Positions 25,908 to 35,390 are shown, counted from the stretch's first letter. The stretch is DNA of 46,927 nucleotides from Mariprofundus sp. (GCA_030951045.1 JAUZQJ010000055.1:1-46927); one strand, 5' to 3'. Program-made: numbers and translations. Notes: a model not told the origin generated them from the letters alone.

Positions 25908-26411
25908 CTATTTAGCGCGCTGAACTTCCATCCACGCACTCTTTACCCAGGCTGTGGACTTGAGTGAATTCAAACGGGCAAGTGCTTCTGCTTTGTTGTG
26001 ATGTTGGCTGGCTAGGAGACGGTACCACACATGCTGATCAATGGTGACAGGCATAATGGTCGTTTGAATATCATGTCTGGCAAAACGTCGTTGCTCAAAC
26101 GCGGCTCGCGCTTCCGATTTGTCTGAAGAGAGATAGATAAAGTACCTTGCTTGCCCTACTACGGGTGTACTTTCACTGGTATGTGTTTGATTTTTACTAC
26201 CTTTCGCAACCTTGGCTGCCTTAGTGGCAGCTGCAGCTTCCGCTGCTGTAAGCTTCGCTTTTTCTTCAGCTTTTGCAGCCTCTGCTTCTGCTTGTTCATA
26301 TGCCTTTGTAGCGGCCGCAATTTCATCGTCAATGGCGTTAGCTGATGCCTCACCTTGGATGGCGCCTAGTAATATCAGCATCAGAAATGGTAAGTATGAT
26401 TTTATTTTCAT
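25908..26411 (-). CDS. Secreted Ala-rich protein with a SPOR-like C-terminal domain
   Basis: A signal peptide (MKIKSYLPFLMLILLGA, cleavage probably near ASA-NA) is followed by an Ala/Glu/Lys-rich helix (about residues 25-70, likely coiled coil) and a C-terminal domain (YFIYLSSDKSEARAAFEQ, then WYRLLASQHHNKAEALARL) that resembles SPOR domains, which bind denuded glycan at division sites. The first 17 residues are almost identical to those of the gene at 26584-27147, but the lipobox cysteine is replaced (LLGAIQ against LLGACQ), so this copy should be periplasmic and not lipidated. The two are evident paralogues. Confidence 0.75.
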   Translation of the reverse strand: MKIKSYLPFLMLILLGAIQGEASANAIDDEIAAATKAYEQAEAEAAKAEEKAKLTAAEAAAATKAAKVAKGSKNQTHTSESTPVVGQARYFIYLSSDKSEARAAFEQRRFARHDIQTTIMPVTIDQHVWYRLLASQHHNKAEALARLNSLKSTAWVKSAWMEVQRAK

Positions 26412-26583
26412 GTCATATCCTCTAATGATCGGTAATAAGCTTACAGTGAACCTAGATACAATGTAAAGAGTCTAGCAGAAAGGCCGTTCAAATCCTAAAT
26501 GAATTACTGATCTGTTCTGTCTTGCAGTAAAGACAAGACTATCACAACGTTATTTTCGGAAAACTTTATGAAAACCGTCGAGC

Positions 26584-27147
26584 TTATTCGCCATCGAGTT
26601 TCCATTCAATGGATACTTCTTGAGGTTTGCTAACAACAGCATCTGCAGCACTCTTAGCATGAGTATTCGTGGTCGCCTTTTTAGTAGTATTCATGGCAGC
26701 AGCTTCTTTGGCTGCCTTCATAGCCGCTGCTTCTTTAGTAGCCTTAATGGCAGCAGCCTCTTTGGTAGCCTTCATGGCAGCTGCTTCTTTAGTAGCCTTA
26801 ATGGCAGCAGCAGCTTCTGCTGCTGCAATCTTCGCATTTTCTTCAGCTTTTGCAGCCGCTGCTTCTGCTTTTTCATATGCCTTTCTTGCGGCCGCAATCT
26901 CATCGTCAATGGCGATCGCTGGTGTTGATGACGTTAATTGTTCAGCAATTCTTACTGCATCTTTGTTCTGAGCAAGGCTTTTTTGTAATGCTTTCCCATG
27001 ATTTTCTTCGACTGCTTTTGTGACAGCGACAGTGCTTGCCGTGGCCGAATGACTTACTGTTTTTGGTGCTGATGTTACTGGTTCCTCACTTTGACAAGCC
27101 CCTAATAATATCAGTATGAGAAATGGTAAGTATGATTTTATTTTCAT
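26584..27147 (-). CDS. Ala-rich repeat lipoprotein
   Basis: A 187-residue lipoprotein with lipobox LLGAC (Cys18). A low-complexity linker leads to AIDDEIAAARKAYEKAEAAA, which is nearly the same as the helix of the downstream paralogue, then to a nine-residue tandem repeat (units such as KATKEAAAM and KATKEAAAI) predicted to form a long alpha helix. The C-terminal SPOR-like domain of the paralogue is absent; the protein ends EVSIEWKLDGE. It probably spans part of the periplasm from the outer membrane. Function unknown. Confidence 0.75.
   Translation of the reverse strand: MKIKSYLPFLILILLGACQSEEPVTSAPKTVSHSATASTVAVTKAVEENHGKALQKSLAQNKDAVRIAEQLTSSTPAIAIDDEIAAARKAYEKAEAAAAKAEENAKIAAAEAAAAIKATKEAAAMKATKEAAAIKATKEAAAMKAAKEAAAMNTTKKATTNTHAKSAADAVVSKPQEVSIEWKLDGE
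26690..26806. repeat. 27-base coding tandem repeat
   Basis: Four to five imperfect 27-base units encode the nine-residue A-(M/I)-K-A-T-K-E-A-A repeat of the lipoprotein. Alternate units carry Met and Ile codons, suggesting a doubling of a two-unit block. Confidence 0.75.
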
Positions 27148-27549
27148 ATCGTATCCTTATAATCGGTAATAAACTGACATTGAAGTTTAAGAAAGTTTGA
27201 AGATCCTATCATAAACAAACACATCTTCTAAGATAAATTGCCTATCTTTTTTCTCTCAATATAGATTCTCAGGGCAATCCGATTAAAATACTTACTAAAA
27301 AACCTCACCGCCCAGGAGAGTCTCTCTGATGTAAACATATTCACCTTCAGGACACAGCGCCCCCCCCCCAGGATAAGGTTGCGCTGGAATATGCGGATAA
27401 TGATGGCAAATAGAGAATGCTATCATGTGATTGCCCTATATAGACTCTTGCCATTTATGACACACTTCTGCATATTGCACTGCCATAAAATCAGCATTAT
27501 TATACACTATGATTTCATCGCACAATAATGCCAAACCGGGGACCTAAAG
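27148..27549. other. Intergenic region with a ten-base C run
   Basis: About 400 bases, AT-rich, containing an uninterrupted C10 tract at 27360-27369. The sequence after the tract can be read as a short coding-like remnant (LEYADNDGK then a stop), but nothing recognisable. No gene is supported. Confidence 0.5.
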
Positions 27550-28227
27550 ATGAGCACTACAGACTTTCAAGTAGCACGCAAAAACATGGTTGAGTATCAG
27601 ATCCGTTGTTGCAAAGTTTTGGATACTGACGTGTTAGATCTCATTGAATCAATGCCCCGTGAAAATTTCGTGCCTGAACATGTAAAAAGCGTTGCGTATA
27701 TGGAAGGACATGTACCTTTGCCTTGCAACCAGGAGATGTTATCCCCTTTGCAGGAAGCCACTATTCTTCAAACGCTGAATCTTCAGGGCCATGAACGTGT
27801 GCTCGAAATCGGTACAGGCACTGGTTTTTTAACCACGATGCTGGCAATGCAGGCTGGTGAAGTAGTTAGCTGTGAGATCCACTCCACATTAGCGCAACAG
27901 GGCAAAGAAAACATCGATAACCATGGTGCTAACAATGCTAAAGTCATTGAGATTAATGCCATGGATGCTGATGCGATTGAAGCGCATGCTGATCTACAAG
28001 CGCCGTTTGATGTTATTGTACTCACTGCCGCTATTCCAAAAATACCTGCACACATTGAAGCGCTATTAAAAGATCGTGGCCAGATCATGGCTTTTCTTGG
28101 TAGCAACCCTGTGCTTTCACTCATTCACCGCCGTAAAGTCGGCAGCGCATGGCAACAGACAGGTCTGTTTGAAACACTATTGCAAGATATGGAAGGGACA
28201 GCTCTGGTGCGCGAATTTCTCTTCTGA
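27550..28227 (+). CDS. Protein-L-isoaspartate O-methyltransferase family protein
   Basis: SAM-dependent methyltransferase of the Pcm family, which methylates isoaspartyl residues in damaged proteins. The N-terminal ARKNMVEYQIRCCKVLDTDVL, the segment RENFVPEHVKSVAY and the SAM motif VLEIGTGTGFLTTMLA are characteristic; 225 residues is the usual length. The motif before the SAM site reads MLSPLQEATIL where repair enzymes usually have a MISQPxxVA-type sequence, so this may be the divergent subgroup often found beside outer-membrane export genes. The start ATG follows GGGGACCTAAAG. Confidence 0.85.
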   Translation: MSTTDFQVARKNMVEYQIRCCKVLDTDVLDLIESMPRENFVPEHVKSVAYMEGHVPLPCNQEMLSPLQEATILQTLNLQGHERVLEIGTGTGFLTTMLAMQAGEVVSCEIHSTLAQQGKENIDNHGANNAKVIEINAMDADAIEAHADLQAPFDVIVLTAAIPKIPAHIEALLKDRGQIMAFLGSNPVLSLIHRRKVGSAWQQTGLFETLLQDMEGTALVREFLF

Positions 28228-28284
28228 TTCAGCACTGCGTTTCAATTAACCGTCTGCTCCAGTCGATAAACATCTACACTTTTC

Positions 28285-28872
28285 ATGCGTGCTGAGCAGC
28301 AACACAGTATTATGACACCGCACGGCATATCCTTTCTGCTCATACTACTTCTGCTTGCCCCTTCTGCTGCCTCAGCTGAGGAAGATGCCGACTCAAAGAA
28401 AAGCAGCATCCATTTTATTTCATTACCATATCTTCATGGCTTTTATTATGATCAGAACAAACAAGCCAGCATCGTATATGCTGGAGTTTCCAGACAGGAT
28501 CTGTCAGATCACAACTGGATCATCTCCGTCACAACTATCCCTGATTTAGCTTCTACACGCGGAAACCTTGAGACCATGGATAGTGATCAGAACACAGGTT
28601 TCAGACTCGCTAGAGACCTTAAAAATATCATCATCAAAATCCCTGAACAAGCTTCGATTCCTCTCCCTATACATCGTTTAAATAGCGCCACGTCACCGCT
28701 TTGCTTGCAATACACAACATCAAAAAGACCTGTCTGGCACAGCCCCAGCCTTACGACCAAAGCAATGACAAAGCGGATTACCGCAACAAAAGAGGCCGAA
28801 CGTCTGTCCAAACGCATGGCCGATCGTGCCTTTTATTTTGGTTATGACACCAATGAGGACGCCCTAAAATAA
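28285..28872 (+). CDS. Unrecognised secreted protein
   Basis: A 195-residue protein with a signal peptide (GISFLLILLLLAPSAASA, cleavage likely after ASA). The mature part has a strand-rich beginning (SIHFISLPYLHGFYYD, QASIVYAGVS) and a basic C-terminus. No family recognised. A second ATG at 28312 would give a more typical signal peptide; neither start has a clear Shine-Dalgarno sequence. It stands alone between the methyltransferase and selO. Confidence 0.65.
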   Translation: MRAEQQHSIMTPHGISFLLILLLLAPSAASAEEDADSKKSSIHFISLPYLHGFYYDQNKQASIVYAGVSRQDLSDHNWIISVTTIPDLASTRGNLETMDSDQNTGFRLARDLKNIIIKIPEQASIPLPIHRLNSATSPLCLQYTTSKRPVWHSPSLTTKAMTKRITATKEAERLSKRMADRAFYFGYDTNEDALK

Positions 28873-29108
28873 CCCAAGAAAGTGATATATGCCTGCGTTA
28901 AAGCTGCAGCATAGGTCATCATAGTTAAACTTCGCATGTATATTTTTCTTAAACTGATACTCACGCACGCTCATGCAGCTAGGAACGAACATGGCTTATT
29001 CAGGGAGATGCTGATTTATTGCAGCCGGCAAGAAATCAGTGCTTCCTTAGCAAACCCATCAATTTTATAGGGTGGTAGAAACACACAATATCCATCACGC
29101 TTAGCTGC

Positions 29109-30728
29109 ATGGATGATACCGACGCACAACAACAAGAGCTGGCTGGTTTACACTTTGACAACCGCTTCACCCGATCGCTTCCCGCTGACTCAGAATCTAT
29201 CAAACACCCTCGCCAGGTGTATGGAGCATGTTATTCCAGAGTGCACCCGACCATTGTCTCTCAACCGTCACTCATCATCCATAGCTCTGAAGTAGCTAAC
29301 ACATTGGGGCTCTCAGATACATTGTGCAAATCAGACGCATTCAGTGAGACTTTTTCAGGTAATCGTCTGTTGCCGGGTATGGATCCGCATGCCACCTGTT
29401 ATGGCGGCCATCAGTTCGGCAACTGGGCTGGCCAGCTCGGTGACGGGCGTGCCATTAACCTTGGCGAATTAATGAATCACGATAACGAGCGCTGGATGCT
29501 GCAACTCAAAGGGTCGGGGCCTACTCCCTACTCCCGCACTGCAGACGGTCTGGCTGTCTTGCGTTCCTCTGTACGTGAATTCTTATGCTCGGAAGCAATG
29601 TATCATCTCGGTGTGCCGACCACCCGCGCTTTAAGTCTTGTTCTAACCGGTGAGATGGTGATGCGTGATATGTTTTATGATGGCCGTGCCGCATTAGAGC
29701 CCGGTGCCATTGTTTGCCGTACTGCACCCTCTTTTACCCGCTTTGGCAGTTTCCAAATCTTTGCTTCTCGCGATGATACAGCCACACTAAAAAAACTGCT
29801 TGATCACACCATCATCAATGATTTTCCGCATCTCGGAAAACCCGACAAACAGGTCTATCTGCAATGGTTCAGAGAAGTATGCCAAAGCACCGCTGAGCTG
29901 ATGGCGCACTGGATGCGGGTCGGTTTTGTGCATGGTGTGATGAATACCGACAATATGTCGGTGCTAGGACTAACCATTGATTATGGACCATACGGCTGGT
30001 TGGAGGATTATGATCCGGACTGGACACCCAATACCACCGACCGCGAAATGCACCGTTACGCGTACGGCCAACAACCCAATATTGCAGGCTGGAATCTGGC
30101 CCGATTAGGTGAAGCGATACTGCCATTGATTGATAATATCAGTGCATTGCAGGAGGCCCTGAACAGCTATCCACAAAGCTACAAAAAAATGTCGCAACAG
30201 ATGATGGCAGACAAGCTTGGCTTGCTATCATTTAATCCGGAAACGGACAAAATACTCCTCGATGAACTAGAGAATGTGCTTACAATAACCGAAACAGATA
30301 TGACCATATTCTATCGCAAGCTTGCCAACATCGACATCAATATAGACATTAAAAAGATCAATAGAAACAACCTAATAGAACCTATACTTGATGCATATTA
30401 TCAACCGGATACGTTAACAGAAAGCACCCTACAACAGATTACCGACTGGTTACGCTCTTACATTCTGCGCCTACAAAACGACGGACTGAGCAACAGTGAG
30501 CGCAGTATAAAGATGAACCGCATCAACCCCAAATATGTGCTGAGAAACTATCTCTCACAAGTCGCCATTGATAAAGCTGAGGAAGGTGATTACAGCGAAA
30601 TTCATAGCCTGCATGCACTGCTCAAACAGCCCTATGATGAACAGCCAGAGTTCGATGCATATGCAGCCAAACGGCCCGACTGGGCCAGAGACAGAGCTGG
30701 TTGCTCTATGCTCTCCTGTAGCTCATAA
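29109..30728 (+). CDS. selO: Protein adenylyltransferase SelO
   Basis: A pseudokinase-fold enzyme that transfers AMP to proteins in the redox response. Diagnostic stretches are YGGHQFGNWAGQLGDGRA, LQLKGSGPTPYSRTADG, LRSSVREFLCSEAMYHLG, GVMNTDNMSVLGLTIDYG and PYGWLEDYDP. The C-terminus ends SCSS, where eukaryotic SelO has selenocysteine and most bacteria have this cysteine. The length of 539 residues is somewhat above that of common bacterial versions. The ATG lacks a clear Shine-Dalgarno sequence. The gene converges with the desaturase gene. Confidence 0.96.
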   Translation: MDDTDAQQQELAGLHFDNRFTRSLPADSESIKHPRQVYGACYSRVHPTIVSQPSLIIHSSEVANTLGLSDTLCKSDAFSETFSGNRLLPGMDPHATCYGGHQFGNWAGQLGDGRAINLGELMNHDNERWMLQLKGSGPTPYSRTADGLAVLRSSVREFLCSEAMYHLGVPTTRALSLVLTGEMVMRDMFYDGRAALEPGAIVCRTAPSFTRFGSFQIFASRDDTATLKKLLDHTIINDFPHLGKPDKQVYLQWFREVCQSTAELMAHWMRVGFVHGVMNTDNMSVLGLTIDYGPYGWLEDYDPDWTPNTTDREMHRYAYGQQPNIAGWNLARLGEAILPLIDNISALQEALNSYPQSYKKMSQQMMADKLGLLSFNPETDKILLDELENVLTITETDMTIFYRKLANIDINIDIKKINRNNLIEPILDAYYQPDTLTESTLQQITDWLRSYILRLQNDGLSNSERSIKMNRINPKYVLRNYLSQVAIDKAEEGDYSEIHSLHALLKQPYDEQPEFDAYAAKRPDWARDRAGCSMLSCSS

Positions 30729-30759
30729 AAGATTGCTAGTGCCCTTTACAACCCCTTGA

Positions 30760-31530
30760 TCACAATGCGGCAGACTTGATGAGATAGTCAGGTATTTGAT
30801 CTTTAATTTCATCATGCAGATCTGGCAAGCGTGACCAGTGTACACCCTGCTTGTGATGATGAGCAGTGTGGTAACCCAGATTGCCTGTAGTGATATTGTA
30901 AAAGCGATTAAGATTATTCCTCGATGCTTCAAATTCGTTTTCGGTGCTCAAATCGGAATGATGTTCATAGGTTGCCCAAGACGTCAACAGAATACCGCAA
31001 AGCATCGGCAACACGAACAGAAACAGACCCTGCATCGGTTTGTACCATGTCAGCAGAGCAACAATCAAAATAGTTATAGCTGTATAGATCATGAATTTAC
31101 TCTGATGCTTCGGAAAGCGTTTCCCTACATTATATCCACGCAGATGCGCTGTGCTCGCAACATTGAGGGTGTATTCAATCTCACCCATGGTTTCACCAGA
31201 TTTCCGCTTCCAGCGACTTTCATCCTTATCCTGATCAAGGAAGTTTAAGTGATGGCCAAGCACATGATGCAGCAACCATAAGTTTGTGGTCACGCCGGTA
31301 TGCAAAGCATAAAAAATCTCCAGCAGACGGTTCAATGGTTTCTTCTTAAATGTAGGTGTGTGTTGGTGATGGTGGTTCCAGGCCCCGATTTTACCTTTTG
31401 GAATAATCATCAACACCCAGAACGCGGCCAATAACCAGACCTGTTCAACATAAAAGTACAAACAGAAATCTAGAGATGTAATAGCCAGAATAATGGTAAC
31501 GGGAATACGGTCAGCGGAGTACCTAAACAC
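30760..31530 (-). CDS. Fatty acid desaturase family membrane protein
   Basis: A di-iron membrane enzyme with the three histidine clusters in order: NHHHQH, HHVLGHH and YHTAHHHKQGVHW. Four or so hydrophobic segments surround them (TIILAITSLDFCLYFYV, WLLAAFWVLMII, FMIYTAITILIVALL, LFLFVLPMLCGILL). The 256 residues are short compared with full-length desaturases, and the substrate (fatty acid, carotenoid or hydrocarbon) cannot be judged. It stands alone, convergent with selO. Confidence 0.85.
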   Translation of the reverse strand: MFRYSADRIPVTIILAITSLDFCLYFYVEQVWLLAAFWVLMIIPKGKIGAWNHHHQHTPTFKKKPLNRLLEIFYALHTGVTTNLWLLHHVLGHHLNFLDQDKDESRWKRKSGETMGEIEYTLNVASTAHLRGYNVGKRFPKHQSKFMIYTAITILIVALLTWYKPMQGLFLFVLPMLCGILLTSWATYEHHSDLSTENEFEASRNNLNRFYNITTGNLGYHTAHHHKQGVHWSRLPDLHDEIKDQIPDYLIKSAAL

Positions 31531-31817
31531 AGAGAAAAGTCCTTATGAGCAGAATAATTCGGGCACATTAACCCTATTCAATAGGAAAGATACAAGTTGC
31601 AGCAGCTCTAGTGATACACCGATATAAAATGCAGGACCAGACACCGCTAGCGCATTTATATTTACCTTAAATTATTTAGTCATACCCAACTTCAACTACA
31701 TGGATGCAGGAGGTAGAGCAACACATGGAGCAGTTGCCGAGATCGGGTATCCACACTGTAAAGACTGGATTTATTTAGAGCCGTAGCGCTGACCCCTTAC
31801 TGCTGTGGGGCGCTTAG

Positions 31818-32066
31818 TTATGTCTTTTTGTCTTCAGCTTTTTTAACACGAATTCTGTTACTGCCAACGATTCTATTGTTCAATTTTTTCAGCGCAAACC
31901 CAGCGCCTTTTGGTTCCAGTATTTCAACAAAACCAAAACCTTTGGATTTACCGTTGGTTTGATCTAACACCAATTCACAAGATTCTACGGTGCCATATTT
32001 TTCAAAGAGAGCCTTTAATTCTTCCTTGGTCGTACTACGATCTAGATTAAGAATCATCATTTTCAT
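31818..32066 (-). CDS. RNA-binding protein with one RRM domain
   Basis: The 82 residues form a single RNA recognition motif: RNP2 as MILNLD at the N-terminus and RNP1 as KGFGFVEI in the centre, followed by a basic tail (RIRVKKAEDKKT). Small stand-alone RRM proteins of this kind occur in cyanobacteria and proteobacteria, sometimes cold-induced. The 287 bases between this gene and the desaturase hold no other gene that I can support. Confidence 0.9.
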   Translation of the reverse strand: MKMMILNLDRSTTKEELKALFEKYGTVESCELVLDQTNGKSKGFGFVEILEPKGAGFALKKLNNRIVGSNRIRVKKAEDKKT

Positions 32067-32582
32067 ATATTATTGTTCCCCTAAGTATGGAAAAGCGCAC
32101 CATGACAACAAAGCAAATAACAGTAAAGCAGCACCCTCTGCGTGAATTCTTATAATGCCCCCTTATTCCATGTCACATGGCTGTTTATAAAATTCATTTT
32201 CATCTGTGTGAAGTATTTAACACCATGTTTTGCCCGAACGGCTGCAGCATGCGTACAAATAAGGTGAGTCCAATGAAATGTGGCTTAATAGCCTGCAATC
32301 GCAAGGTATGGCTTCTGAAGAGAGGATAGTTCAATACCAGGTGGAAGTAATTGAACGCAATAATGCAGAGGCTAAACGCGTAGCCAAGTTCGATCTCTAG
32401 CTCCCGAACGGTTAGCACCTGACCCGGTCGCATACACATTCAATTAGGGCCCTATCCTTTAGCCCTGAATTTTTACCGTTACTGAAAAAGCCTCTGACCA
32501 TAATTCAGGTTTGTTTGAATAATCGGTAAACTGCCCCTGTAACGCCAATGCAGACCCAGGCACCAAGAACCTTAAATTGATT
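32067..32582. other. Intergenic region of about 500 bases
   Basis: Between the RRM gene and the methyltransferase gene. Both strands have short open frames without recognisable products; the best is a 40-codon plus-strand frame listed separately. No repeats or RNA genes were seen. Confidence 0.5.
32278..32400 (+). CDS. Possible 40-residue small protein
   Basis: ATG at 32278 is preceded by AAGGTGA about ten bases upstream, and the frame reads MWLNSLQSQGMASEER followed by an amphipathic helix-like stretch. There is no homologue in memory; it could equally be a gene remnant. Confidence 0.2.
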   Translation: MWLNSLQSQGMASEERIVQYQVEVIERNNAEAKRVAKFDL

Positions 32583-33179
32583 TTAACTTTTGCGTTGTAA
32601 AACAAATCCCAATTCAAAACGTGGGCCTTTGGGACGGGAAATAATCACTGGAGCTTTGTCTGGCCATGCCCAGCGGGATGGATCGAAGAGCTGACGCATC
32701 TCTTTCAGATCACAATGAAATGGCGGGCCTCCGGCATCACCTGTTTGCATCAACAATAGCAGCAGTACTCCACCATCATTAAGCCAGCCATACAGTTTTT
32801 TCTCGTATCTCGCATACTCTGTTGGTGTCATGGTGCATAAACATGTCTGCTCATACACGGCATCAAAGCGCTCTGACGGTTGATAATCAAACAGATCGGC
32901 ACAAACAGCTTCAGAGCAGGATGCTGTAATTCCGTTTAAGGATTGATTCAGGACAGTGATGGCCGAAGGAGCTATATCAAGACCTGTGGCCGCATGACCA
33001 CGACCTGCCAACTCAATCACTTCATGACCATATCCGCAGCCGGGAATCAGCACGCGCGCACCCTCTTTCACAGCTCCATCATCCAGCCATTGCATTAATG
33101 CAGGACTTGGCCCACCACGATCCCAACCAATATCACCTGCCTGATAACGTTCTTCCCAATTCAATGATTCTACTTTCAT
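32583..33179 (-). CDS. Thiopurine S-methyltransferase family protein
   Basis: A SAM-dependent methyltransferase of the TPMT family (PF05724), members of which methylate thiols, selenium or tellurium compounds. The N-terminal NWEERYQAGDIGWDRGGPSP is diagnostic. The SAM site is VLIPGCGYGHEVIELA with the following acidic residue in GLDIAPSA, and FDAVYEQTCLC is the usual later motif. 198 residues is the normal length. It lies downstream of hemE in the same direction, separated by about 185 bases. Confidence 0.92.
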   Translation of the reverse strand: MKVESLNWEERYQAGDIGWDRGGPSPALMQWLDDGAVKEGARVLIPGCGYGHEVIELAGRGHAATGLDIAPSAITVLNQSLNGITASCSEAVCADLFDYQPSERFDAVYEQTCLCTMTPTEYARYEKKLYGWLNDGGVLLLLLMQTGDAGGPPFHCDLKEMRQLFDPSRWAWPDKAPVIISRPKGPRFELGFVLQRKS

Positions 33180-33363
33180 ATCTCACTCTCTATAGAAAAA
33201 GGACCACTCACAGAGCAGCCCTTTTTCCAATACATTAAGTTAATAACCGTAACGATTCAGATTGCCGATAATTTTCCAAGGACAAGGCGAAAAAACGGAG
33301 CCTACTGCTGTAGGTAAGTATTTTTCAACGCCGTCATCGGGAGAATAAGCGGAGAGCTGAACG

Positions 33364-34431
33364 TTACTGGTGATATTTAACTGATTCTTCGCGCACCGCT
33401 TTGAAGAACTCAATCGCATGTTCAGGTGGAACATCCGGCGTAATACCGTGACCAAGATTGAACACATGACCATTACCATGACCAAACTTGGCCAGGATAT
33501 CTTTCACTTCAGCACGAATGCGTTCCGGCTTGGCATACAGCATGGTTGGATCCATATTACCCTGCAATGCAACCTTATCACCCACACGGCGGCGCGCTTC
33601 ATCCATATCGATTGACCAATCTAAGCCCAACACATCACAACCGGTATCAGCCATCGCTTCCAGCCAGCCCATGCCACCTTTTGAATAAAGGATCACAGGT
33701 ACTTTGCGACCATCATTAAAGCGGGTTAGTTGAGATACGATTCTTTGCATATACTGCAGTGAGAACTCCTGATAATTGCTGGTATTAAGAATACCGCCCC
33801 AGGTATCAAAGATCTGTACAGCCTGAGCGCCATTTGCAATCTGACCATTCAGATAAGCAGCAACTGAATCAGCCAGCTTCTCAAGCAAAAGATGCATGGT
33901 TTCAGGATCATTGAACATCATCGCTTTAACTTTGGAGAATGTTTTAGAACCGCCGCCTTCAACCATATAGGTAGCCAGTGTCCATGGAGAACCTGCAAAA
34001 CCGATCAATGGCACACGGCCATTCAAATCACGACGAATAGTAGAAACCGCATCCATCACATAACCGAGCTCTTTGCTTGGATCATCCAGTACAGGCAGTT
34101 TTTCAACATCTGCACGGCAAGTGATTGGATCAGGGAACTTAGGCCCTTCACCGACACCAAAGGTCAACTCCATACCCATTGCTTCCGGTACAACCAGAAT
34201 GTCGGAGAACAGAATCGCAGCATCAGCACCGAGGATATCAATCGGCTGCAAAGTTACTTCCGAGCAAAGTTCAGGCGAACGGCAAAGATTCAGGAAACCA
34301 CCAGCTTTGGCACGTGTCGCACGATACTCAGCCAGATAACGGCCAGCCTGACGCATCATCCAAACCGGTGTACGTTCCACGTCCTCTTTCAAACATGCGC
34401 GTAAAAACAGATCATTCTTTAATTCAGTCAT
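33364..34431 (-). CDS. hemE: Uroporphyrinogen decarboxylase
   Basis: Decarboxylates uroporphyrinogen III to coproporphyrinogen III in haem synthesis. The signature [17 protein letters not shown] is at the N-terminus, with [47 protein letters not shown] and [13 protein letters not shown] following in order. The length of 355 residues is typical. The 3' spacer (33180-33363) holds a weak AAAAAGG/CCTTTTT hairpin at 33195-33227 and a CCTAC/GTAGG palindrome, and nothing clearly coding. Confidence 0.98.
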   Translation of the reverse strand: MTELKNDLFLRACLKEDVERTPVWMMRQAGRYLAEYRATRAKAGGFLNLCRSPELCSEVTLQPIDILGADAAILFSDILVVPEAMGMELTFGVGEGPKFPDPITCRADVEKLPVLDDPSKELGYVMDAVSTIRRDLNGRVPLIGFAGSPWTLATYMVEGGGSKTFSKVKAMMFNDPETMHLLLEKLADSVAAYLNGQIANGAQAVQIFDTWGGILNTSNYQEFSLQYMQRIVSQLTRFNDGRKVPVILYSKGGMGWLEAMADTGCDVLGLDWSIDMDEARRRVGDKVALQGNMDPTMLYAKPERIRAEVKDILAKFGHGNGHVFNLGHGITPDVPPEHAIEFFKAVREESVKYHQ

Positions 34432-34457
34432 TGTATTATAAAGTCCTTTATTTTTTT

Positions 34458-34597
34458 ACCGCAGAGTACGCGAAGCTACGCAGAGTAAAAACATTTATAA
34501 ATCATTACCACAAAACATTCATCAAACCTTGCCAGAATCAGTAAATGGACAATCATTCTTTTGCTTTAACTTTGCGTAACTCTGCGTCCTCTGCGGT
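34458..34597. repeat. Interspersed inverted-repeat element, copy 3
   Basis: Lies between hemE and thiG. The left arm 34458-34490 (ACCGCAGAG...CTACGCAGAGTAAAA) and right arm 34564-34597 (CTTTAACTTTGCGTAACTC...CTCTGCGGT) are inverted copies with a few mismatches, enclosing about 73 unique bases. The arms match the repeats at 3601-3619 and 6715-6732. Confidence 0.8.
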
Positions 34598-34613
34598 GCA
34601 GTTCTTTTCAACA

Positions 34614-35390
34614 TTAATCCCAGATGTAACCTTCGGTTGGTGATGAAGCGTTGGCAAACGCACGTTTCTGCATGCGCCCTGCCAAAAAGGCTGAACGCCC
34701 TGCTCTGACCGCATCGCGCATGGCGGTCGCCATCAAACATTCATCTTTGGCTTCTGCAATAGCCGTATTAATCAATGCAGCATCAGCACCCAACTCCATC
34801 GCTTTAGCCGCATCAGAGGCAGTACCTATACCTGCATCAACAACAATGGGTACATTCGCACGCTGTTTGATCACGCGAATATTAAACGGATTTGCCAGGC
34901 CGCGACCAGAACCAATTGGATTGCCCAACGGCATCACTGCCACACAACCCACTTCTTCAAGCCGGCGTGCTACAATCGGATCATCATTGGTATAGACCAT
35001 GACCTGAAACCCGTCAGCTACCAGCGTTTCAGCTGCTTTGATGGTCTCTACCACATTAGGATAAAGTGTTTCGGTATCACCCAGCACTTCCAATTTCACC
35101 AGATCCCAACCACCGGCTTCACGAGCCAGACGTAAGGTACGCACAGCGTCTTCAGCATTAAAACAACCGGCAGTATTGGGTAGAATGGTATATTTCTTTG
35201 GGTCAATATAATCGAGCAGGTTCTCTTTACCCGGATCGGTGATATTCACACGACGCACAGCAACAGTAATCATTTCCGCTTCCGATGCTTCAGTCGCATC
35301 TTTGGTGGTCTGGAAATCCTTATATTTACCGGAACCCACAATCAATCGTGAATGAAAGGTATAAGTCCCCACTTTAAAAATATCAGACAT
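34614..35390 (-). CDS. thiG: Thiazole synthase ThiG
   Basis: Builds the thiazole phosphate of thiamine from deoxyxylulose phosphate, dehydroglycine and the ThiS thiocarboxylate. Recognisable are [15 protein letters not shown], the active-site lysine region [25 protein letters not shown], and [17 protein letters not shown] longer frame opens at 35402, but the ATG at 35390 ([12 protein letters not shown], 258 residues) is preferred because GGGGA stands five bases ahead. thiS lies about 90 bases upstream in the same direction. No TPP riboswitch was recognised. Confidence 0.97.
   Translation of the reverse strand: MSDIFKVGTYTFHSRLIVGSGKYKDFQTTKDATEASEAEMITVAVRRVNITDPGKENLLDYIDPKKYTILPNTAGCFNAEDAVRTLRLAREAGGWDLVKLEVLGDTETLYPNVVETIKAAETLVADGFQVMVYTNDDPIVARRLEEVGCVAVMPLGNPIGSGRGLANPFNIRVIKQRANVPIVVDAGIGTASDAAKAMELGADAALINTAIAEAKDECLMATAMRDAVRAGRSAFLAGRMQKRAFANASSPTEGYIWD

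Noticed and set aside
26690-26806. Possible CRISPR-like array from regularly spaced repeats
   Set aside because: Units are contiguous 27-base coding repeats without spacers, encoding a nine-residue helix repeat.
32200-32439. 79-codon minus-strand open frame in the spacer beside the RRM gene
   Set aside because: No Shine-Dalgarno sequence, no recognisable domain, composition like random intergenic sequence.
33195-33227. AAAAAGG/CCTTTTT hairpin as the hemE terminator
   Set aside because: The stem is weak, the loop long, and it lies about 140 bases from the hemE stop; not strong enough to list as a terminator.
33240-33485. Minus-strand open frame overlapping the hemE 3' end
   Set aside because: Mostly an alternative frame of hemE running into the spacer; the beginning is a low-complexity Met/Val repeat.
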